DNA from: Chloroflexota bacterium
GTDB taxonomy: Bacteria; Chloroflexota; Dormibacteria; CF-121
Direction of reading: 5' to 3'
Length of the DNA: 17,179 nucleotides
Assembly (NCBI GenBank): GCA_005880605.1
Contig: VBIS01000085.1
Coordinates: 6,073 to 23,251 of the forward strand
Part shown: positions 1 to 6,445 of the stretch, one piece after another
Layout of the letters: each line of letters opens with the position of its first letter
Position numbering within the stretch: position 1 is the first letter of the stretch
Notes under the pieces: generated by a model
The model's database searches: none
What the model was told of the DNA's origin: nothing
The model's input: only the letters and a program-made list of their open reading frames with translations
Made by a program: the position numbers and the translations under genes

Positions 1-1
1 G

Positions 2-1207
2 GATCCGTCGACGGCGATCATCGACCCGGTCCTTAAGGTGCCGACGCTAACCATCAACTGCGACGTGATCGACCCGATCACGCGCGAGGCTTATTCGCGC
101 GACCCGCGCTACGTCGGCAAGAAGGCGGAGGCGTTCCTGAAGTCGACCGGCATCGCCGACACCATCAACATCGGCCCGGAGTTGGAGTTCTACATCTTCA
201 ACAGCATGCGCTTCGATCAGAACCAGTTCTCGGGCATGTATGAGATCGACTCGGTCGAAGGCGTCTGGAACTCGGGCAAGAACTCCGAGCCCAACATGGC
301 CTACCGCCCGCGCTACAAGGAAGGCTACTTCCCGGTGCCACCGACCGACAAGCTGCAGGACCTTCGATCCCAGATCGTCCTCAAGCTGATCGAGGCGGGC
401 ATCGATATCGAGGTCCATCACCACGAGGTGGGGACTGCCGGCCAGACCGAGATCGACATGCGCTACGACACGCTGGTCAACATGGCGGACAAAGTGATGA
501 TGTACAAGTACGTCGTCAAGAACGTCTGTGCCCAGAACGGGTTCGTGGCGACCTTCATGCCCAAGCCCCTCTTCATGGACAACGGCTCGGGCATGCACAC
601 GCACCAGAGCCTCTGGAAAGACGGCGAGCCGCTCTTCTACGACAAGGCGGGCTACGCGGGCATCAGCGACATGTGCCGCTGGTATATCGGCGGCTTGCTG
701 AAGCACGCGCCGTCGCTGCTCGCCTTTGCCGCGCCGACCACCAACTCCTACCGCCGGCTGGTGCCGGGCTACGAAGCGCCCATCAACCTCATCTATTCCA
801 AGCGCAACCGCAGCGCCTGCGTGCGCATCCCGATGTACTTCGACAATCCGCAGGCCAAGCGCCTCGAGTTCCGGACGCCCGATCCGTCGTGCAACCCGTA
901 CCTGTCCTTTGCGGCCTGCCTGATGGCCGGCCTGGACGGCGTCATCAACAAGATCGAGCCGCCCAAGCCGATCGACGAAGACCTCTACGAGCTCGACCCG
1001 GAGATGAAGCGCCAGGTAAAGAGCACCCCGGGCTCGCTGACCGAAGTGCTCGACTCGCTGGAGATCGACAACGAGTACCTCACGCGCGGCGGCGTCTTCA
1101 CTAACGACCTGATCGAAACCTGGATCGACTACAAGCGCGTCCGCGAGGTCGACCAGGTGGCGCTGCGGCCCCATCCCTGGGAGTTCTACCTCTACCACGA
1201 CATTTAG
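2..1207 (+). CDS. glnA: Glutamine synthetase type I, 5'-truncated by the window edge
   Basis: This enzyme makes glutamine from glutamate, ammonia and ATP in the cytoplasm. The frame is open from base 2 and gives 401 residues; about 65 N-terminal residues lie outside the window. The GTG at 38 is an internal valine, because the preceding codons already read as synthetase (DPSTAIIDP). Visible signatures are GPELEFYIFN, the metal-binding stretch HHHEVGTAGQTE, the ATP-site segment KPLFMDNGSGMHTHQS, NRSACVRIP, and RLEFRTPDPSCNPYLSF. The segment EIDSVEGVWNSG and the Tyr in DLYELDPE (TAC at 986-988) look like the GSI-beta subtype, where this Tyr is the adenylylation site. Whether adenylylation occurs here is inference. 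The gene ends at a hairpin terminator and is followed by a broken second synthetase, so this copy is probably the working one. Confidence 0.95.
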   Translation, partial: DPSTAIIDPVLKVPTLTINCDVIDPITREAYSRDPRYVGKKAEAFLKSTGIADTINIGPELEFYIFNSMRFDQNQFSGMYEIDSVEGVWNSGKNSEPNMAYRPRYKEGYFPVPPTDKLQDLRSQIVLKLIEAGIDIEVHHHEVGTAGQTEIDMRYDTLVNMADKVMMYKYVVKNVCAQNGFVATFMPKPLFMDNGSGMHTHQSLWKDGEPLFYDKAGYAGISDMCRWYIGGLLKHAPSLLAFAAPTTNSYRRLVPGYEAPINLIYSKRNRSACVRIPMYFDNPQAKRLEFRTPDPSCNPYLSFAACLMAGLDGVINKIEPPKPIDEDLYELDPEMKRQVKSTPGSLTEVLDSLEIDNEYLTRGGVFTNDLIETWIDYKRVREVDQVALRPHPWEFYLYHDI

Positions 1208-1239
1208 TTCGCGTCGCTAAACCTGTTCGTCCGACCGCG

Positions 1240-1274
1240 AGGCGGTTGCCACTCGCCCTGGCAACCGCCTTTAT
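1240..1274 (+). terminator. Hairpin terminator after glnA
   Basis: A perfect 12-bp inverted repeat (AGGCGGTTGCCA at 1240-1251, TGGCAACCGCCT at 1259-1270) encloses a 7-base loop and is followed by TTTAT. It lies 33 bases after the synthetase stop codon. The T-run is short, so termination may be partial or Rho-assisted. Confidence 0.75.
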
Positions 1275-1299
1275 CGACCATAAGAAGAGGAGCAATGTG

Positions 1300-1428
1300 A
1301 TGGACAACACGCCGGAGAGAGAGAAGCCCTGGCGACCCGGTGACCACCCGCGTCCGGGCCCCTCCTGGGGCGAGGACGATCGGCCACGGACGGCCGTGCC
1401 CACGGAGGTCCCCGACGGCGAAGACTGA
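1300..1428 (+). CDS. Small hypothetical protein (42 aa) ahead of the decayed glutamine synthetase
   Basis: The ORF begins MDNTPEREKPWRPGDHP and ends VPDGED. It is rich in Pro, Glu, Asp and Arg, with no hydrophobic segment and no family I recognise. The start is chosen from AAGAGGAG at 1285-1292, seven bases before the ATG; a GTG at 1297 is also in frame. The TGA at 1426-1428 overlaps the reconstructed start of the synthetase pseudogene (1415) by 14 bases, the geometry of translational coupling. It could be a true small gene or a translated leader that once coupled ribosomes to the synthetase. Composition alone cannot decide. Confidence 0.4.
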   Translation: MDNTPEREKPWRPGDHPRPGPSWGEDDRPRTAVPTEVPDGED

Positions 1429-2676
1429 CGCGGCCACCGGCCGCCCCAGCGCGCAGACCATCGAGCGCGCCCTGGCGCGGCTGTCCGAGCGCGGGATCCG
1501 CTTCCTCGACCTGCGCTTCGTCGACGTCCTGGGGACGGTCAAGAGCATCACCGTCCCGGCGCAGCGGCTGCCCCACGCCGTACGCAACGGCGAGTGGTTC
1601 GACGGGTCGTCGGTCGAGGGCTTCGCCCGCGTCTTCGAGAGCGACATGTTCCTCCGTCCCGACCTCGACACCCTGACCATCGGCGAGGCCGACGGCGTCT
1701 TGGGCGCCCAGGTGATCTGCGATCTGTTCACCCCCGACGGGGAGCGCTTCGCCGGTGACCCGCGCGGGGTGCTGGCGCGGGCCCTGGCCGAGGCGGCTGC
1801 CCTCGGCTTCGACTACGCGGTCGCGACGGAGCTGGAGTTCTTCCTGTTGAACACCGATGCGGCCAGTGGTGGCGTTCGCTCTGGCCGCTATGACCGGGCG
1901 AGCTACTTCGACCACCCGGTCGACGTTGCCATCGACGAGCGCTAGGAGATCGTCAGCGCCCTCGACCACTTGGGCATCACGGTCGACGCCAGCCATCACG
2001 AGGTTGCGGCGGGACAGTATGAGCCAAGCCGATCTTCGGCGCCGCCGGCTCCGGGATGCATACCCACCAGGCGCTCACCGACCTCGGCAAGGAAACCAAC
2101 GCGTTCTACGACCGTGCCGACCAGTACCAGCTCTCGCCGGTCGCCAAGCACTTCATCGCCGGCCAGCTGGCACACGCACGTGGGCTATGTGCGCTGGTCG
2201 CGCCGCTGGTCAACTCCTACAAGCGCTTCGTGCCCGGCTTCGAAGCGCCAGTGGCGATCACGTGGGCGCAGGTGAACCGCTCGGCCTTGATTCGCGTGCC
2301 ACGCGCCGGCAGCGGTGACCGCGGCGCCATCCGGATCGAGTTCCGCGCCCCCGATCCTTCGTGCAATCCCTACCTCGCCTTTGCCGCCATGCTGCACGCC
2401 GGTCTCTGGGGGATCCGTCAGAAGCTGCCCCTGCCGCCGCCCGTCGAGGAGAATCTCTATGCCTTCGACCCGGAGGCGCTCGCCCGCCACCAGCTCGGCC
2501 AGCTCCCCCGGTCCCTCGCAGAGGCGCTGCGCGACCTCCGCCAGGACGAGGTCATGCGGGAGGCGCTGGGTGTCCACCTTCTGGAACGTTTCATCGAGGC
2601 GAAGGAGATGGAGTGGCAGAGCTATGAGAAGCAGGTCACCGGCTGGGAGCTCGAGGCCTACCTCGAAGCGTACTGA
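1415..2676 (+). pseudogene. Second glutamine synthetase, inactivated
   Basis: Two reading frames together spell a GSI-like synthetase. Frame A runs from about 1415 with GIRFLDLRFVDVLGTVKS, WFDGSSVEGF, ATELEFFLLN and HHEVAAGQYE. Frame B runs from 2026 with KPIFGAAGSGMHTHQ, LVNSYKRFVPGFEAP, IEFRAPDPSCNPYLAF and a C-terminus at 2676. Three lesions are visible. The expected start is ACG at 1415, six bases after a perfect GGAGG (1404-1408). An in-frame TAG lies at 1943-1945. At 2023/2024 the sequence jumps from GQYE to KPIFG, omitting the 36 codons present at this place in the upstream synthetase, less two retained bases, that is about 106 nt. Adding 106 to 1262 gives 1368 nt, exactly 456 codons, which supports the reconstruction. 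The copy differs from the upstream one throughout, so it is an old paralogue rather than a recent duplication. Confidence 0.9.
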
Positions 2677-3010
2677 CCAGCTTCGCAATCCACGATTCAT
2701 ACCGCCGCCCTTTCCACACCGGCGGCGGCTGTTCGTCCTCGCCGCCATCCTCCTCCCGCTGGCCGGGGTCTATGTCATCGAGGCATTCACCGCGCCCAAC
2801 CCGATCGTCCGCATCGTGCTGCGCAGCGTGCCGGTCCTCCCCGTCGCGATTTGGACCCTGTGGTTCGATCGCGCGCGCCCCTTTGAGCAGCGTCCGCCTG
2901 CCTTCCGGCTGAGCGCCCGCGTCGTGTTGCTTGTCCTGGTGATGGCCTTCGCCGTCGCCCTCCTCGGCTTGGGCCTCAACTGGCTTTATGATCCCAGTCG
3001 GGTGATCTGA
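2624..3010 (+). CDS. Small predicted membrane protein, start uncertain
   Basis: The open frame encodes three hydrophobic segments, beginning FVLAAILLPLAGVYVIEAF, then about IVRIVLRSVPVLPVAIWTLWF, then VVLLVLVMAFAVALLGLG, and ends DPSRVI. Arg-rich linkers separate them. I recognise no family. There is no ATG, GTG or TTG between the synthetase stop (2676) and the first hydrophobic segment. The only canonical start, ATG at 2624, lies 53 bases inside the synthetase reading frame and gives 128 residues with a basic N-terminal tail. A CTG at 2729 would give a protein that begins directly at the membrane segment. The gene may be intact with the 2624 start, or it may have lost its start like its neighbours. 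Confidence 0.45.
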   Translation: MRSRSPAGSSRPTSKRTDQLRNPRFIPPPFPHRRRLFVLAAILLPLAGVYVIEAFTAPNPIVRIVLRSVPVLPVAIWTLWFDRARPFEQRPPAFRLSARVVLLVLVMAFAVALLGLGLNWLYDPSRVI

Positions 3011-3706
3011 GCGAAGCACATCGTCGCGCTGGGTGGGGGTGGGTTCTCGGACGGGGGAGCGTGGTCCAGGCTCGACGACTACATCCTTAGCCTGGCGAGC
3101 AAGCCTCGACCGCGCATTTGTTTCCTCCCAACGGCCGGCGGCGATACCGACAGTTACGTCGCGACCTTCTATCGGGCCTTCAGCCCGCGCGAGTGCCAGC
3201 CCTCCGACCTCGCACTCTTCCGGCGAACCGTCGTCGATCTTGGCGCCTTCCTGCTCGAGCAGGACGTCATCTATGTCGGCGGCGGCAACACCGCCAACAT
3301 GCTTGCCATCTGGCGCACCCACGGCGTCGACCGCATTCTTCGCGATGCCTGGGAGCAGGGGATCGTCCTGGCCGGAGTCAGCGCGGGTGCCATCTGCTGG
3401 TTCGAGGCGTCGGTGACCGACTCCTTCGGCCTGGGGCTTGCGGGCATGCGCGATGGGCTCGGCCTGCTCGCCGGGAGCGCCTGCCCGCACTACAGCTCGG
3501 AGGAGCGGCGCCGGCCGGTCTACCGGCAGCTGGTCGGCAGCGGCTTTCCGCCCGGATACGCTATCGATGACCAGGTCGGGCTTCACTTCATCGACGGCAG
3601 GCTTGCCGAGGTGGTGAGCGCCGCTGATGGGCGATCCGCCTACGAGGTGAAGCTGGAGGGCGCGGCCGTCCGCGAGCGCCCGCTCACACCGAGGAGCTTG
3701 AGCTAG
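3011..3706 (+). CDS. Peptidase E-like protein (S51 family, class I amidotransferase-like fold), no start codon
   Basis: The frame after the TGA at 3008-3010 reads AKHIVALGGGGFSDGG, then RPRICFLPTAGGDTDSY, DVIYVGGGNTANMLAIW, GVSAGAICWFEA and CPHYSSEERRRPVY. This is the layout of S51 peptidases. The nucleophile would be the Ser of VSAGA (AGC at 3380-3382, about residue 124, close to Ser120 of E. coli PepE), with a later Asp and the His of CPHY completing the site. The 231 residues match the family length, and homology starts within two or three residues of the TGA. However, no ATG, GTG or TTG exists in frame until ATG at 3299, which would remove half the enzyme. GTG at 3002 would be read only if the TGA two codons later were sense. 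The gene is either recently broken at its start or uses an unusual start. Family substrates are dipeptides with N-terminal Asp, or cyanophycin-like polymers; the substrate here is unknown. Confidence 0.7.
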   Translation, partial: AKHIVALGGGGFSDGGAWSRLDDYILSLASKPRPRICFLPTAGGDTDSYVATFYRAFSPRECQPSDLALFRRTVVDLGAFLLEQDVIYVGGGNTANMLAIWRTHGVDRILRDAWEQGIVLAGVSAGAICWFEASVTDSFGLGLAGMRDGLGLLAGSACPHYSSEERRRPVYRQLVGSGFPPGYAIDDQVGLHFIDGRLAEVVSAADGRSAYEVKLEGAAVRERPLTPRSLS

Positions 3707-3775
3707 CGGGCTCGGTCGCAGGCGCGGGATAATTGCGGCCAGAAGACGGGGGGCCGTTCACTGGAGGAGTCTGTG

Positions 3776-4177
3776 ATGGCGCACCACTTGAAGGATCTGA
3801 CGATCGAGCTTGACGAGAAGGCCGGCACCGTCGCTGCGGCGGCCGAAGCCCTGGGAAAAGCCGGCGTCAACATCGAGGGCATCTGTGGCTTCGTCGTTGG
3901 TGACAAGGGCGTCGGCCATGTGCTGGTCGCCGACCCGACGAAGGCACGGCAGGCGCTGCAGAGCGCTGGGGCCCGTGTGACTGGCGAGCAGGACGCGCTC
4001 GTGCTCGAGATCGAGGACAAGCCGGGCGCGCTGGGCAAGCTGACGCGAAAGATCGCCGATGCCGGCGTCAGCCTGAACGCCGTGTACCTGGCGACGAAGA
4101 CGCGCGTGGTGATCGGGGCTCGCGACCTGGAGAAGGCGCGGGCGGCCGTCGGCGAAGGCGCTGCCAGTCGTCAATAG
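3776..4177 (+). CDS. Tandem ACT-domain protein
   Basis: The 133-residue protein holds two ACT domains and nothing else. The first, about residues 5-60, contains KAGTVAAAAEALGKAGVNIEG; the second, about 75-125, contains KPGALGKLTRKIADAGVSLN. ACT domains bind small ligands, often amino acids, and regulate enzymes or act as free-standing sensors. Proteins of this short double-ACT type have few known functions. ATG at 3776 is preferred over GTG at 3773 because GGAGGAG at 3763-3769 is six bases upstream of the ATG. The last 110 bases overlap, on the opposite strand, the end of the acetyltransferase gene. An amino-acid-sensing role near glutamine synthetase genes is attractive but is only inference. 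Confidence 0.8.
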   Translation: MAHHLKDLTIELDEKAGTVAAAAEALGKAGVNIEGICGFVVGDKGVGHVLVADPTKARQALQSAGARVTGEQDALVLEIEDKPGALGKLTRKIADAGVSLNAVYLATKTRVVIGARDLEKARAAVGEGAASRQ

Positions 4178-4703
4178 TCATCGCCCACCGCTGGTGGTCG
4201 CGCCAGCGTCCGGAAATCTTTAGATAGCGCGGCGAGAAGCCCTCGAGCCGGAAGCCGGCGCGCTTCACGAGGGCGATCGACGCGACGTTCTCCGGCTGGA
4301 TGTTCGCCTCGACCCGGTGCAGCTTCATGGTGATGAAGGTGTGCCGTAGTAGCAACTGCATGCCTTCCGTCATATAGCCCTGCCCGGCATACGGCTGCTC
4401 TGCGTAGTAGCCGAGGTAGGCGCTCTGAAATAGCCGGCGGACGATCTGACTCAGGGTATAGACGCCGGCGATCGCGCCATCCTCGAGCCGGCAGACGAGG
4501 AAACACTGCACATTCGGTTGCCGGCACCGCACCATCCACTCGGCGAAGGTGTGCGCGTCTGTGGGCGGGGTCACCCAGCCGCGGTGCAGCGCACGGCTGG
4601 CTGCGTTCCGAGCAACGACCTCCGCCTTGTCACGGTTGGTGGGTTCCCGAAGGTAGACGCGCTCGCCCACCTCGAGGGCTTTTCCGAGATCAGGTCTCGG
4701 CAC
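4068..4703 (-). CDS. GNAT-family N-acetyltransferase, RimJ/RimL-like
   Basis: The core matches GNAT enzymes that acetylate protein N-termini or small amines with acetyl-CoA. It has the early RVYLREPTNRDKAEV segment, the acetyl-CoA loop in YYAEQPYAGQGYMTEGM, and the RimJ-type RVEANIQPENVASIALVKRAGF, ending near RWRDHQRWAMTIDDW. GTG at 4703 is the likely start because it overlaps the dehydrogenase stop (4690-4692) and gives 211 residues; GTG at 4670 is the alternative. Beyond the conserved end, about 30 residues rich in Pro, Arg and Ser overlap the ACT gene on the other strand, so this tail may be a recent extension after loss of an earlier stop. It is the last gene of the glycosylase-dehydrogenase-acetyltransferase group. 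The substrate is not predictable. Confidence 0.8.
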   Translation of the reverse strand: MPRPDLGKALEVGERVYLREPTNRDKAEVVARNAASRALHRGWVTPPTDAHTFAEWMVRCRQPNVQCFLVCRLEDGAIAGVYTLSQIVRRLFQSAYLGYYAEQPYAGQGYMTEGMQLLLRHTFITMKLHRVEANIQPENVASIALVKRAGFRLEGFSPRYLKISGRWRDHQRWAMTIDDWQRLRRRPPAPSPGREPRSPRASSSPGTRRSG

Positions 4704-5484
4704 GCCGAGCCCAGCCTCGCAGAACCGCGCTGACCGCCCAGGCGGCGAGCCAGTTGGCCGCGACCGCAGCGCGATCCGGAATCCAGGAAACATAGACCGA
4801 GCGCTGGTTGCGTTCGACCGCTTGGGCGATACGCTGCGCGACTTTCTCGGCCGTCACCGGAGGGAACCGCTGATGCGCCTGGCGGCCGCGCGCACCGAGG
4901 CGGTTCTCACCGAAGTTCGAGCGCGTCGTTCCCGGAAACACATTCATCACCTTGATGCCGCGGTGCGCTTCTTCCATCCGTAGCGCGTCGCCAATCGCGG
5001 TCAGGGCGAACTTGCTGGCTGAGTAGTAGCCGATGCGCGGAATCACGACCTTTCCTGCCATCGAGGAGATATTGATGATCATCCCGTCGTGCTGCGCCCG
5101 CATGGTCGGAACCACGGCGCGAATGGCAGCCGCCGCGGCCAGCACGTTGAGCCTGAACACTGCCTCGACGTCGGCGCTCGAGGCATCGCCGATTGGAGCC
5201 GTGATGCCGATACCGGCGTTGTTTACCAGGATGTCGATGCCGCCGAGCTCGCTGACCGCTTCCTGCGCGAGATGTTCGACGGCGTCCGCGTCCGTAACGT
5301 CCGTCGGAATGACGATCGCCGAGCCTCCGTCGGCGTTGATCAATCCAGCCAGCTCCTCCAACGCCGGGCGGCTTCGCGCGGCGAGCGCCAGCCGCGCGCC
5401 CCGCCGTCCGAATTCGAGCGCGATCGCTCGTCCAATGCCCTGCGAGGCGCCGGTGATGATTACTCTCGCGGCCTTAACCTTCAT
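4690..5484 (-). CDS. Short-chain dehydrogenase/reductase (SDR)
   Basis: This is a classical SDR, an NAD(P)-dependent oxidoreductase with a Rossmann fold. The nucleotide-binding motif TGASQGIG lies near residue 12, the NNAG motif follows ELGGIDILVNNAG, and the catalytic Ser (IINISSMAG) precedes YYSASK, which carries the Tyr and Lys. The length of 264 residues is usual. ATG at 5484 places the N-terminus MKVKAARVIITG where the family begins. ATG at 5505 is also in frame and has a purine-rich upstream stretch, but that stretch is part of the palindromic repeat. The C-terminal 60 residues include a hydrophobic stretch, VAANWLAAWAVSAVL, which could associate with the membrane as in some SDRs of lipid metabolism. 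The substrate is unknown. Confidence 0.88.
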   Translation of the reverse strand: MKVKAARVIITGASQGIGRAIALEFGRRGARLALAARSRPALEELAGLINADGGSAIVIPTDVTDADAVEHLAQEAVSELGGIDILVNNAGIGITAPIGDASSADVEAVFRLNVLAAAAAIRAVVPTMRAQHDGMIINISSMAGKVVIPRIGYYSASKFALTAIGDALRMEEAHRGIKVMNVFPGTTRSNFGENRLGARGRQAHQRFPPVTAEKVAQRIAQAVERNQRSVYVSWIPDRAAVAANWLAAWAVSAVLRGWARRAET

Positions 5485-5504
5485 GTTCCCGCCCCGCCTC
5501 GGCA

Positions 5505-5560
5505 TTTCCCCTCCCCCGCTTGCGGGGGAGGGTCAGGGTGGGGGCTGTGGTGGGGGCTAA
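5505..5560. repeat. GC-rich palindromic repeat element
   Basis: An 11-bp perfect inverted repeat (CCCTCCCCCGC at 5509-5519 and its complement at 5522-5532) with a TT loop is followed by GTCAGGGTGGGGGC and a G-rich tail with a second GTGGGGGCT copy. It resembles the dispersed intergenic elements of the CCCTCCCCCGCTTGCGGGGGAGGG type that occur in many copies in various GC-rich genomes. It fills the gap between the glycosylase stop and the dehydrogenase start. In RNA from the - strand it would form a strong hairpin and could attenuate or stabilise the transcript. Confidence 0.65.
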
Positions 5561-6360
5561 TGCTGGCAGCCACGACAGAAGTCGGTCGCCTCGCCTCGGG
5601 CGGTCAGCTCGGAGATGCGGTGACCACAGCGTGGACACTTCTCCTTTCCCTTGGTGTGGACCCTCATGAAGCTGCGGTCCTGCTTGTGCGGCTCGTACTT
5701 TGGCTGAGCCTTGATCGACTCGATCGCCTCGCGCAGGACTTTTCCGGTCGCGGCGTGGAGCCGAACGACTTCATCCGGCTTGAGCGTCGTGCGCTTTCGG
5801 AGCGGCAGCAGGCCTGCCTCGTGCAGGATCTCATCCGAGTAGGCGTTGCCGATGCCGGCGATGAAGGCCTGGTTGCGCAGAAGGTTTTTGAGCTCGCCCG
5901 GGTGTCGTCGGATGCGCTGCGAGAACTCGGACAGCGAGACGGTCAGCGCGTCGGGACCCAGCTCCGCCCATCCGGGGATGGTCGGAAAAGCGCCGGGCAC
6001 CACCCAGTAAACGCGCCCCATCTTCACGGTATCGAGAAAGCGCAGCTCGTCCCCGCCTTCGAGGGTGATTCGAAAAACGGTGGCGGCAGCAACTTTCTCG
6101 GACGCCGTCGTCCATTGGAGCCGGCCGCCGAGCATCGGGTTGATGACCAGGTGCTGCCCTCTGATGTCGAAGATGAGGAACTTGCCCCGCCGCCAGACGC
6201 GCTCGAAGGTCCCGCCGGTTAGCTGACGCGCGTACTCGTCCGGCGGCGTGCGCAGCAAAAAGCTCAGCTTGGGCGAGGTCCAGACCTGCGCGATCTTCCG
6301 ACCCGTAAGACGCGGGCCGAGGTATTCGCGCAGGACTTCGAGCTCAGGCAGTTCAGGCAC
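5557..6360 (-). CDS. mutM: Fpg/Nei-family DNA glycosylase (formamidopyrimidine-DNA glycosylase-like)
   Basis: Fpg enzymes excise oxidised bases and cut the abasic site. The N-terminus MPELPELE keeps the catalytic Pro2 and Glu3. Lys60 in RRGKFLIF matches the DNA-contacting Lys of the family, and FIAGIGNAYSDEIL is the conserved helix-two-turn-helix. A C4 zinc finger is formed by Cys242, Cys245, Cys262 and Cys265. The 267-residue length is normal. The start is GTG at 6360, fixed by the obligatory MPELPE. Odd points: by my alignment the Met-Arg-Phe triad that fills the space left by flipped 8-oxoguanine is Leu77, Val112 and Met114, and the zinc-finger Arg of the usual RATFYC is Glu257 in GEATDFC. 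It may therefore prefer other lesions, and mutM is a family-level label. It is transcribed divergently from the TetR gene. Confidence 0.85.
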   Translation of the reverse strand: MPELPELEVLREYLGPRLTGRKIAQVWTSPKLSFLLRTPPDEYARQLTGGTFERVWRRGKFLIFDIRGQHLVINPMLGGRLQWTTASEKVAAATVFRITLEGGDELRFLDTVKMGRVYWVVPGAFPTIPGWAELGPDALTVSLSEFSQRIRRHPGELKNLLRNQAFIAGIGNAYSDEILHEAGLLPLRKRTTLKPDEVVRLHAATGKVLREAIESIKAQPKYEPHKQDRSFMRVHTKGKEKCPRCGHRISELTARGEATDFCRGCQH

Positions 6361-6402
6361 TGGCGGTCAGGCTACCGCAAGAATGGCGTGCTCAAATGTT
6401 AC

Positions 6403-6431
6403 TTGACAAGACTGGACGTCCAGTCTAGTCT
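6403..6431 (+). promoter_or_regulatory. Promoter of the TetR-ABC operon
   Basis: A perfect -35 TTGACA (6403-6408) and a -10 TAGTCT (6426-6431) are separated by 17 bases. Transcription would start near 6438, leaving a leader of only about 8 bases before ATG 6446. The spacer is filled by the palindromic operator. Confidence 0.7.
6409..6426. promoter_or_regulatory. Palindromic operator, likely TetR-family binding site
   Basis: AGACTGGACGTCCAGTCT is a perfect 18-bp palindrome lying exactly between the -35 and -10 hexamers, where a bound repressor would block RNA polymerase. It is next to the regulator gene, so autorepression is the simplest reading. It also lies 49 bases from the divergent glycosylase start and could affect that gene. 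Confidence 0.75.
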
Positions 6432-6445
6432 CGTCCTTGGAGCCC

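Noticed and set aside
1..12. GGATCCGTCGAC, which looks like a BamHI-SalI polylinker
   Set aside because: Translated in the synthetase frame it gives the expected residues DPST before AIIDP, so it is genomic sequence rather than vector.
38..40. GTG as the start of the first glutamine synthetase
   Set aside because: The frame is open to the window edge and the preceding codons are conserved synthetase sequence, so this is an internal valine.
47..1198. 383-codon open frame opposite the first glutamine synthetase
   Set aside because: It mirrors the synthetase codons in GC-rich DNA; the product is a run of V, H, R, D and L with no recognisable domain, while the + strand is unmistakably glutamine synthetase.
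3698..3733. TTGAGC and GATAAT as a promoter for the ACT-domain gene
   Set aside because: The spacing is 24 bases, too long for a normal sigma-70-type promoter.
5089..6222. 377-codon + strand frame across the dehydrogenase and glycosylase region
   Set aside because: It runs antisense through parts of two well-recognised genes and the repeat between them, and shows no domain of its own.
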